Positions 52,290 to 62,050 of a stretch of DNA of 64,000 nucleotides are shown one piece after another. A program made the position numbers and the translations under genes. The stretch covers positions 41,814,162 to 41,878,161 of the forward strand of contig OY759265.1 of NCBI GenBank assembly GCA_963662155.1, in the 5' to 3' direction. The DNA is from Lamellibrachia columna (Eukaryota; Annelida; Polychaeta; Sabellida; Siboglinidae). The first letter of the stretch is position 1. Each line of letters opens with the position of its first letter. Under the pieces are notes generated by a model. The model was not told where the DNA came from. It ran no database searches and saw only the letters and a program-made list of their open reading frames with translations.

Positions 52290-55200
52290 AAGCATTGTTC
52301 AAAAAAGAAAAGTCATCACAGTCAGATACTCTAGTAGAACCAGACCAGTCAAACAGTGTCCAACTAAGAAGAGACAGAACAGTCAAACAGTGTCCAACTA
52401 AGAAGATACAGAACAGTCAAACAGTGTCCAACTAAGAAGAACCAGAACAGTCAAACAGAGTCCAACTAAGAAAATGCAGAACAGTCAAACAGTGTCCAAC
52501 TAAGAAGAACCAGACCAGTCAAACAGTGTCCAACAAAGAAGAAACAGAACAGTCAAACAGTGTCCAACTAAGAAGAGACAGAACAGTCAAACAGTGTCCA
52601 ACTAAGAAGAACCAGAACAGTCAAACAGTGTCCAACTAAGAAGAGCGAGAACAGTCAAACCGTCTCCAACTAAGAAGATACAGAACAATCAAACAGTGTC
52701 CAACTAAGAAGAGACATAACAGTCAAACATTGTACAAGTAAAAAGAGATAGATCAGTCAGTTGACTGTCCATGTAAGAAGAACCAGAACTGTCGAACAGT
52801 GTCCCACAAAAAGAATCAGACCGGTCAAACAGTGTCCAACTAAGAAGAATTAGAACTGTCAAACTGTGTCCAACTAAGAAGAGAGAGAACAGTCAAACAG
52901 TGTCCAACTAAGAAGAACCTGAACAGTCAAACAGTGTTGAACTAATAAGGGACAGAACAGTCAAATAGTATCCAACAAAGAAGAACCAGAACAGTCAAAC
53001 AGTGTCAAACTAAGAAGAACAAGGACAGTCAAACAGTGTCCAACTAAGAAGAGACAGAACAGTCAAACAGAGTCCAACTAAGAAGAACGAGAACAGTCGA
53101 ACAGTGTCCAACTAAGAAGAACCAGAACAGTTAACAGAACAGTCAAACAGTGTCCAACTAAGAAGAGCGAGGAAATGCAAACCATCTCCAACTTAGTGGA
53201 ACCAAAGCAGTCAAACATTGTACAAGTAAAAAGAGATAGACCAGTCAGTTGACTGTCCATGTAAGAAGAACCAGAACTGTCGAACAGTGTCCCACAAAAA
53301 GAATCAGAACGGTCAAACAGTGTCCAACTAAGAAGAACTAGAACTGTCAAACTGTGTCCAACTAAGAAGAGACAGAACAGTCGAACAGTGTCCAACTAAG
53401 AAGAGACAGACCAGTCGAACAGTGTCCAACTAAGAAGATACAGAACAATCAAATAGTGTCCAACTAAGAAGAGACAGAACAGTCAAACAGTGTCCAACTA
53501 AGTAGAGACAGAACAGTGATACAGTGTCCAACTAAGAAGAGACAGAACAGTCAAACAGTGTCCAACAAAGAAGAAACAGAACAGTCAAACAGTGTCCAAC
53601 TAAGAAGAAACAGAACAGTCAAACAGTGTCCAACTAAGAAGAACTAGAACTGTCAAACTGTGTCCAAATAAGAAGAGATAGAACAGTCGAACAGTGTCCA
53701 ACTAAGAAGAGACAGAACAGTCAAACAGTGTCCAACTAAGAAGAGACAGACCAGTCGAACAGTGTCCAACTAAGAAGAGACAAAACAGTCGAACAGTGTC
53801 CAACTAGGAAGAAACAGAACAATCGAACAGTGTCCAACTAGGAAGAAACAGAACAGTCGAACAGTGTCCAACTAAGAAGAACCAGAACAGTCAAACAGTG
53901 CCCAACTAAGGAGAACCAGAACAGTCAAACACTGTCCAAATAAGAAGAGCCAGAACAGTCGAACAGTGTCCAACTAAGAAGAACTAGAACTGTCAAACTG
54001 CGTCCAACTAAGAAGAGACCGAACAGTGTCCAACTAAGAAGAGACAGAATAGTCAAACAGTGTCCAACTAAGAAGAGACAAAACAGTGTCCAACTAAGAA
54101 GAGACAGAACAGTCAAACAGTGTCCAACTAAGAAGAGACAGAACAATCAAATAGTGTCCATCTAAGAAGAGACAGAACAGTCAAACAGTGTCCAACTAAG
54201 AAGAGACAAAACAGTGTCCAACTAAGAAGAGACAGAACAGTCAAACAGTGTCCAACTAAGAGGAGGCAGAACAATCAAACAGTGTCCAACTAAGAAGAGA
54301 CAAAACAGTCAAACAGTGTCCAACTAAGAAGAGACAAAACAGTGTCCAACTAAGAAGAGACAGAACAGTCAAACAGTGTCCAACTAAGAAGAGACAGAAC
54401 AGTCAAACAGTGTCCAACTAAGAAGAGACAGACCAGTCGAACAGTGTCCAACTAAGAAGAGACAAAACAGTGGAACAGTGTCCATCTAGGAAGAAACAGA
54501 ACAGTCGAACAGTGTCCAACTAAGAAGAGACAGACCAGTCGAACAGTGTCCAACTAGGAAGAAACAGAACAGTCAAACAGTGTCCAACTAAGGAGAGACA
54601 GAACAGTCAAACAGTGTCCAACTAAAAAGAGACAGACCAGTCGAACAGTGTCCAACTAAGAAGAGACAAAACAGTCGAACAGTGTCCAACTAGGAAGAAA
54701 CAGAACAGTCGAACAGTGTCCAACTAAGAAGAACCAGAACAGTCAAACAGTGTCCAACTAAGGAGAACCAGAACAGTCAAACACTGTCCAAATAAGAAGA
54801 GCCAGAACAGTCGAATAGTGTCCAACTAAGAAGAGACCGAACAGTGTCCAACTAAGAAGAGACAGAACAGTCGAACAGTGTCCAACTAAGAAGAGACAAA
54901 ACAGTCAAACAGTGTCCAACTAGGCAGAGACAGAACAGTCGAACAGTGTCCAACTAAGAAGAGACAGAACAGTCGAACAGTGTCCAACTAAGAAGAACCA
55001 GAACAGTCAAACAGTGTCCAACTAAGGAGAACCAGAACAGTCAAACAGTGTCCAACTAAGAAGAGCTAGAACAGTCGAACAATGTCCAACTAAGAAGAAC
55101 TAGAACTGTCAAACTGTGTCCAACTAAGAAGAGACCGGACAGTGTCCAACTAAGAAGAGACAGAACAGTCAAACACTGTCCAACTAAAAAGAGCCAGAAA

Positions 55201-55375
55201 AGTCAAACCGTCTCCAATTTAGTGGAACCAAAGCAGACCAACAGTGTACAAGTAAGACGACATAGACCAGTCAGTTTACTGTCCATGTAAAAAGAACCAG
55301 AACTGTCGAATAGTGTCCCACAAAAAGAACCAGAACGGTCAAACAGTGTCCAACAAAGACGAACCAGAACGTTCA
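52290..55375. repeat. 34-bp minisatellite, about 90 copies
   Basis: Unit AGTCAAACAGTGTCCAACTA plus AGAAGAGACAGAAC. Variant units include AACCAG for GACAG, GTCGAAC for GTCAAAC, and shortened 24-bp units lacking the first part. A longer variant block (about 130 bp, with CAGTCAGTTGACTGTCCATG) occurs at 52720, 53215 and 55235, so part of the array was duplicated in larger pieces. Because 34 is not a multiple of three, the long minus-strand frames in it are by-products. It fills the intron between TRPM exons 52113 and 55779. Confidence 0.95.
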
Positions 55376-55778
55376 GCCAGCCACATACTCATTGGTGCAG
55401 GCTATCACGTTATTTTCAAAGATAAGAGTTTGTATGTAATATGTGAAGATTTGCTATGTTGTTCATTTTGTTGGATTAAGCTGAATTCCTGCCCGGAATT
55501 CAGCTTACTAAAAAGAATTCAATCCACCACCCTAGTAACTTAAACAAGAATCGTTGATCGCCCACCAACCAAATTATCTAATCATCTACACATAAATGTA
55601 ATCACCTGTTCGTATTAACCATGATACTACTTTCAACAAACTACCAATCCAAACATATATCAACCCTACAACCGAACTAATTAGTTGTATTTACAGCCAA
55701 CCAAACGAACTATACATGTAGTCAAAATACTTGTTTCAAATCCGTGGGAAAATATCAAGAGAAGTATATTTTGTTCAC

Positions 55779-55814
55779 CTGTTCATCTTCCATGTTCTTC
55801 TCTGTGTTTTCTAA
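55779..55814 (-). CDS. TRPM micro-exon, 36 nt
   Basis: LENTEKNMEDEQ, twelve codons, phase 0, between GATTTCAG (before 55814) and GTGAAC (after 55779). It lies between KNL of exon 56248 and PSKLVL of exon 52113, where TRPM2-like proteins have a variable acidic loop. Confidence 0.75.
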
Positions 55815-56168
55815 CTGAAATCAATATCGAGATGATTCTATTATAGTAATTATAAATATTATGTTCATTATAAGTATATATATTAAAATATAGATTATAT
55901 AAAATTCTGCTAGTGCCATTTTCACAGTTTTGTGGGAAACCCGCATTTGATATCAGAAAGGGTATTAGGGTTTGTGTGAAGTATTTCCTGGGTCCTGATT
56001 CTCAAAAACGACGAACTTTCATACGGAAAACGGATTTGCCACCTGATTTCAAATGTGGTAAAATATGTGCTAGCAAGCTTCAACAATTCATTTCGACTCC
56101 TCGACTATTACATAGACTTCCATTTGTGCATTTATTGAGACAACAGCATATTTCAGTAGATCACTCAC

Positions 56169-56248
56169 CAGGTTCTTGGCGGCGTCGATGCGGTTCCATG
56201 CCAGTGCCAGTTTCAGCTGCATCATGTTAACAGCACTGTTCTTGTTGA
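56169..56248 (-). CDS. TRPM exon: melastatin homology region
   Basis: Exon of 80 nt between ATCTGTTTAG (before 56248) and GTGAGT (after 56169). After two bases of a split codon it reads NKNSAVNMMQLKLALAWNRI and DAAKNL. QLKLALAWNRIDxAK is a hallmark of TRPM proteins. The preceding exon should end with one base of a codon; I did not find it. Confidence 0.9.
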
Positions 56249-56259
56249 CTAAACAGATT

Positions 56260-56925
56260 AATAAAGATTGTCTTCATAAAAAAATCATAGTATCATGTTG
56301 GGGAAGTGTGTTTTGTGTAGCAAGAGTAGTTCAAACTACACAAAAACATGACACTCAAATGTGAGCACATATATAACATCAAATAATAAAATCACTTTTC
56401 CTAACCATTCTTTACCGACTTTATATGACAATAGGGCGCTCCGCGACGAACGTGCTTGTTGCTGCACGGCACGCATGAAGGCAGCAACAACACCAGTGGC
56501 CTCGCTACTCAGCCGACCTCCAATAAACCCAGACCGAGATCGACCATTGTGAAACATGCCAGCTACGAAACTTGTCAGACTATCTTCACAGCCAAACGAA
56601 AGTTGAAGGAGCGACTCTGGTAATCACAAAAAAAAACTTGACGAGAAGAAGATAAGATCTACTCAACAGAGAGTGTGCTTTGGACAAAGTGGACGATTGT
56701 GGGTTTATTTGCCGACGGGCGGAACGTAGCCATCCAAAACGAACAAGACATCGAACGAAAGTATCCGTGGACACTAGACAATGGCATTGAAGGGTAGTAT
56801 ACCATCTATGTTTGTATTTTATTATTATATCTAGATGGCTAATGCCAATAATGATTTATGTCTTAGTATGAGTAATGCAGCTCATGATACGTCCTTAACA
56901 TCAGATTATATGCTACAAATGACAC
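56260..56925. other. Intron, no gene recognised
   Basis: A minus-strand frame 56557-56336 (FHNGRSRSGFIGGRLSSEAT) and a plus-strand 56586-56774 region are open but match nothing I know. Confidence 0.4.
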
Positions 56926-56929
56926 GTGT

Positions 56930-57155
56930 TCATATCTCAATTTAGAACACTATGAATGTGACGATGATAGTCCGAGTGATGTTATGTATAACATCGATCC
57001 ATACAATCACTTTTTATAGAAACACACCTACCAATTCCAAAAATTAAGTGATCAACAATTTGTTTGTAATTTCAGATCCGAGAGAGACTTATCATTTATA
57101 CATTTTAATGCTCAATTTTTTTCACAACATCACGGATTTTCTAGACGACCTTAGA
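56930..57155 (+). mobile_element. LINE N-terminal part, left of a fold-back
   Basis: LEHYECDDDSPSDVMYNIDP and, after a shift, FRSERDLSFIHFNAQF. The last resembles the LSFIHFNARSL start of LINE endonucleases. Sequence after the fold-back (58140-58215) continues with GYEVCHIVRTKRRGGIILA, the G...I...R..RGGGV.LY box of the same domain. Confidence 0.5.
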
Positions 57156-57159
57156 AATC

Positions 57160-57968
57160 CACCTCAACTGGTTTAGCCTATTGTGAGTACGGTTCCTTGA
57201 AGTCCAAATATGTAATGTGTGAATAGTTTAAGTAACATCCGCAGTCGATTTAATGTAAAAAAAAACGCGTATTTTTTCAAATCATCGAAAGAATTTACTT
57301 TAGTCGTTAGATCTGGTAAGGCTCAAAATACTGGATGTTCAAAATGATAAAACCTTGCGGGTTACTGCCGATCATGGACACGACTTCCATCCTCTCGCCG
57401 ATCATATGACAAAGTTACGAAATTTCACCTAGGGTGAAATTCGTGTGTTTTCAGCGTTTCCATTTTCACCAAACATTACAGGTGCTTAATCAATTAAGTT
57501 TTTTTGCTAGTCTCATTTAAAATTAATTGTGCAAAAAAACAAACCTACCTAGTATCCACTGCAACATGCTAGCTTGTTTGTTAAACTTTGTATGTAGTTT
57601 TTTTGTGAAATCATCAGACAGATTATTAAATTAGCTTGTTCAAGCGTTAACTGAAGCGAAAATAGAATTGCTGAAAAATCACAGTTTTCTTCCTTGGTGA
57701 AATTTCGTAAGTTTGTCATGTGATTGGCGAGAGGATGGAGGTCACGCCTATGATGAGCATTGACCCACACAGCGTTTACCATTTTGGATATCAACTATTT
57801 TGATCCTTACCAGATCTTAACGACTACAATCAATTCCTTCGATGATTTGAACAAAAATGGGTATTTTTTATTAAATCGACTGCGGATGTTACATAAACTA
57901 TTCACGCGTTACATATTTGGACACCACTGAACCGGATTTGCGATAGGCTAACTCAGTTGAAGCAGTTT
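57160..57968. mobile_element. Fold-back element with about 280-bp inverted repeats
   Basis: 57160-57435 is the inverted complement of 57700-57968 at roughly 80% identity: ACATCCGCAGTCGATTTAAT, CAAATCATCGAA, GATCTGGTAAGG, CCATCCTCTCGCC and ACGAAATTTCACC appear in both arms in mirrored order. The 265-bp centre has no coding support. It splits a LINE endonuclease. Confidence 0.85.
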
Positions 57969-58129
57969 AAAATGATTTAATAGTTTTTATCATGATTTCA
58001 CAAAAAAAACTACTATACTACTGTAATACTACTATTTGATATTTCGCAAACTGATCGAGTTGAGGAGAAACCATTAAATTATCTTTTGACATTTCGGACC
58101 TATTTCGGAGACCTAGGTTGAGTCAAGCA

Positions 58130-58230
58130 CGATTTACGATTTTTCACTTAACGGATATGAAGTATGTCACATTGTAAGAACAAAAAGGAGGGGTGGCATT
58201 ATACTTGCACACTTTGAGTAGTACAATCGA
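58130..58230 (+). mobile_element. LINE endonuclease scrap, right of the fold-back
   Basis: NGYEVCHIVRTKRRGGIILA, probably the continuation of 56930-57155. Confidence 0.45.
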
Positions 58231-58466
58231 AGATAATCGAACATGTATTTGAATGTGTCGTTGTCGAATTAAGCATGAAAGAACACAGAAGAATTTTCAT
58301 TTACTTGTAACTGTCTTGTAATTATAATTGTCACGTGATAGCTTATTACAGTTGATTCTTTTTAATTTGTATAAAATGGTGGCTTCTATGATAGCGGTAT
58401 TTATTGTCTGACAGGGAGTCTCCAAGATGTTATAATTGTTTTATTATGTTTATTTGTATAAAGTGT

Positions 58467-58970
58467 GCCCCTGTTCAAAGCAATAGTTTGGCCTCATTTG
58501 GAATATTGCATACAAGCATGGAGGCCATATTGTAAGAAGAACATAGGTAAGCCAGAAAGAATACAAGTTTGACAACACTAGGCATCAGATTGCTAAAGAG
58601 GAGACCAAATATAAGTGTTTAAAATATTTAATGGTTATGAGGAAATTGACAGGAATGTGTTCTTCAAAGAAGACAGTATAACCAGATGGCACAAAGTGGC
58701 ACTAGTTAAGGAACAGTGTAAGTTGGATATGAAAAAGTACTCATTCTCAAAGAGGGTGATAAATGAATGGAACAAACTGTTAAATGATTGTATTCATGCT
58801 AGTAATATGGATATGTTTAAAGCATAAAAATGACAGATATCAGATAAAGGCGGGCTACGCATAGATGAAAAAAGTTGTTGGACTCTCGAAAAGGCAATGA
58901 CTTCATTGTCCACTTGCCATCCGGAACTTGTTGTTTCGGATGGCAATCTTAAATCTTGGTAAATAGTACT
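58467..58970 (+). mobile_element. CR1-like LINE 3' end
   Basis: LFKAIVWPHLEYCIQAWRPY in the first part, then 58615-58827 FKIFNGYEEIDRNVFFKEDS, KLDMKKYSFSKRVINEWNKL, NDCIHASNMDMFKA, and the shared 3' UTR ending GGATGGCAATCTTAAATCTT. An internal deletion removes about 60 codons. Confidence 0.88.
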
Positions 58971-59402
58971 TAATCTGAGTGTGACATGTAGGCATACCGC
59001 ATTGTGCGATATACCGCTGCACCGGTACTATTATGCCATATATAACCGGTATTTTTTATTCTGTCGAACCGGTATTCCTGCCACCAACAGTTCAAGGTTG
59101 AGTTGTAAGACAATTTTCACTATTACGAAGGCACCGTTTGACGAGTTTATACGAGGATTTCTTTATTTGACATCCGGTTGTTATCAGTAAATGAGCACTC
59201 GGAAATTAACGACAATTAATTCCAATCCCACAATGCATCATTTCACCTACATACACACGATGTCAAAATTGCGTTAACCACACATACACACTTACAATGC
59301 TGTCATGATTAAAAAACATAAACTGGCGGTGCTTTAATTGGAATTGTCGATTAATTCGCGGCAAGAAGTTACTCTGAAACATGTCATTTTGTTTTTAGTA
59401 TT

Positions 59403-59664
59403 TCGAAGGTAGATGTTTGTCGGCGTCCGCTTTCATTCCGTAATCTCAAACTTATCACTTGTCTGAGATGGTAACATCATTCATGCCTTATAATATTAAA
59501 ACGTTTGCCACTTTGTTGGTACTCTTTGCTTTTGTCAATTTATAAAAAATAATTTAACGTGCATTTCCCTTCTCGAAAACAAGCCCCCCGGCTAGTGACA
59601 GTGTTGTGGTGGTACCCCGTTGACAGTGCCAGTATTGTGGCAGCAGCAGCTCTTTGGTAACAGT
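59403..59664 (-). repeat. Inverted repeat, left arm (possible LTR)
   Basis: About 262 bp, complement of 61808-62050 at about 80-85% identity (GTCCGCTTTC.TTCCGTAATC, TTGGTACTCTTTG, GCATTTCCCTT.TCGAAAAC, CTCTTTGGTA.CAG). On the minus strand it lies just after a gypsy integrase 3' end, as a 3' LTR would. Confidence 0.8.
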
Positions 59665-59730
59665 TATTTTTTATTAGTCCGACAGATGCTAGCTAAAACA
59701 TGAACAGTATATTTCTTCACGTAGTCTCTC

Positions 59731-60790
59731 TCATCCAGATTGATTCGGATCGAACACGCACGGTCGCATAAATGGAACAGCAGGCATGATGGGTGTGGTT
59801 GCTATCATCGGTGGGGTTTCCGGGTCTGGCTTTGCACGTTCCAACATCACATTTTCCATGATAGCTGGTTTGCTTCCCACATCGCTGCCACCCACGTTGA
59901 TAGTAACGGGTGTCACCGTCTGTCCACAGGATGTCTCTGAGCTGCTATTTAGCTTCTTCAAATAGGCTACGTTCCTCATCTTTCGTGGTTCCTCTCCTCT
60001 CTGAATAACCACAGCATTGCCTTCACGGTCAACCACTTCATATGGTTCTGTCTCAAATGGCGTGGTCAGCTTGTTTTTTTTACTTTGCCTGAGGATCACC
60101 CTATCGCCAACCTCTGTCGCTGACCTTAGCACCTCTCTTCTTGTCTGCGTACTCTTTTTCTCCTCGCATCTCTCTCACGAATTAGTATTTGCCATTGCAA
60201 CTGATCCATGGGCTCTGTTCTCATGTGCATTTTCGGCAACTTGTTCCACAGTTTTCGAGCCACCAGCATCTCCGCTGGACTTACACCTGTGACGGTATGA
60301 GGGGTCGTCCGATATTGGAACAGGAAGTTCTGCAGTTCCTCCTTTCAATGTTTCTGCTCTACTTCAGCGATCTTAATGGCTTTCCTCATTGTCTCGTTAA
60401 AACGTTCCACTTATCTGTTGCTTTGTGGCCAGTATGGGACACATTTCGTGTGTTTTATCCGTATATACTCGAGGAATCCTTCGAACTCAGCAGCAACAAA
60501 TTGTGGTCCGTTGTCACTCCTCACGTTGTATGGCAGTCCATGTGTGGTAAACATGGTCTCCAAGCATTTGATGATGTTTTGAGCATTCGTGTTGCGCATC
60601 TATACCACTTCCGGTCACCTGGAGAAATAATCAATGACCACCAACAGACTTTCAGCATTTGGCAGTAGCCAACAGAGGTCTATTGCGATTTCGACCCAAG
60701 GTGCCTGTGTAAGTGGTATCGACCTTATCGGCTCTGGACTTGGACGAGCACCCACTAGTTGACATGGATAACAGACTCTGACGAACGCTT
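59731..60790 (-). pseudogene. gypsy integrase remnant (K02A2.6-like)
   Basis: Minus strand, in order: PWVEIAIDLCWLLPNAESLL, VVIDYFSR-like catalytic start (60710-60630), NIIKCLETMFTTHGLPYNVR with SDNGPQFVAAEFEGFLEYIR (60599-60411; second catalytic Asp), then in other frames RRCWWLENCGT-region, and 60132-59731: LRSATEVGDRVILRQSKKNK, LTTPFETEPYEVVDREGNAV, VIQRGEEPRKMRNVAYLKKL, the C-terminal SH3-like fold. Frameshifts and stops. It may belong to the same family as the gag-RT remnant at 17300-19650, which lacks an integrase. Confidence 0.8.
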
Positions 60791-60799
60791 CCATGTTTC

Positions 60800-61800
60800 C
60801 ACTCTGTTTATGGCATTTTTTAAGGTTTTACGTTTCATGAAAATGCGTACGTTTTTGACGAGCGCGTCCTTCGCCTATACAATAGCAACGTCCAGATGGA
60901 AAAATGATATGGCGACTGACTTTGCCTATTGTGATTATGTGATGTATCTCGTTTTGATGATGTATGCTTGTCTAATTTCCGGCTCATTAATTAATAAATT
61001 AATTGTCATTATTTGGCCTATTTCAATCTACACCGGACTTGTGTTGTTATTTTGCATAAATGCAATTATTGTTATCATCCACTTGGACACTAAGTTGTTG
61101 TAATTCTTGTAACCATCGTGTTTGTTTTCAGGCTGTTTCAATTGTAGGGTGAAATCACTCGCATCATCATGGACCTCAAAAATCATGGAAAATGCATCAC
61201 ATGGATTTATGGAACCACAAACAACTGAAAGCAGTTTTGAATTAATGAAGCAATGCTGAGTATTGGTTTTAGTTTATGCAGCACAATAATGGACTATATA
61301 TTTATCCTGGACTGCAAAAATGTGACAGAGACTAGAATCCAACATTTGTAAACAAAATATTATAATTTTATTATTCATTTGTTTACATACCTGTACCAGA
61401 TTCATTTACTTATAATAAAGTTTCCCTCACGATGAATTATTTTTGATATGTACGTATTTATTTCAATAACTTTGTGATTTCTGTATTAAGTTCATTTTCT
61501 AACACAACTGCAATGGATAATTCATAACCATTATCTGATTTCACTGTGTTAGTTAAGCAATGCAATTACTTTCTATGCAATTAACATTTTGAGTAACACA
61601 AATCTTGACATAAGAAATCACGCAAACTTAATTAACTTAAGAGATGTTTATTCTTTACAAGCAATTATGAATAACATACATATGTCTTGTGGTTATATAT
61701 TTAGCCATGTAAAACAGATTATACTTAATATAATTACTTGTTTTATGTTGTTGAATTTCTTAGTGATTGGTTGGATTTCTTTGTGTTTGCGAAAATGTGA
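60800..61800. other. AT-rich spacer between inverted arms
   Basis: A plus-strand frame 60759-61103 is open for 114 codons but matches nothing I know; hydrophobic runs such as LVLMMYACLISGSLI are probably chance. Confidence 0.4.
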
Positions 61801-61807
61801 TTTTATG

Positions 61808-62050
61808 CTGCTACCAAAGAGCACTGCTACGGCCACAGCAGGGTACCAACACGACACTGGCCCCGGCGGGGGTGTTTTCGAAAAGGGAAATGCAAGTTAT
61901 TTTTTTTTTTTATTTACAAAATCAAAGAGTACCAACAAAGCGTCAAACGTTTTAATATTATAACGCATGAATGATGTCACCATTACAGACAAGTGATTAG
62001 TTTGAGATTACGGAACGAAAGCGGACGCCGACGGTCTACCTTCGCCGTTG
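61808..62050 (+). repeat. Inverted repeat, right arm
   Basis: Counterpart of 59403-59664. If the arms are LTRs, this one points the opposite way to the left one, so they cannot be the two LTRs of one simple insertion. Confidence 0.8.

Noticed and set aside
53078..54146. Minus-strand frames rich in Leu, Phe and Val, resembling membrane proteins
   Set aside because: They are translations of the 34-bp minisatellite; the unit is not a multiple of three and frames break at every unit-length change.
52290..55375. CRISPR-like array
   Set aside because: Units are contiguous with no unique spacers, and the sequence is eukaryotic.
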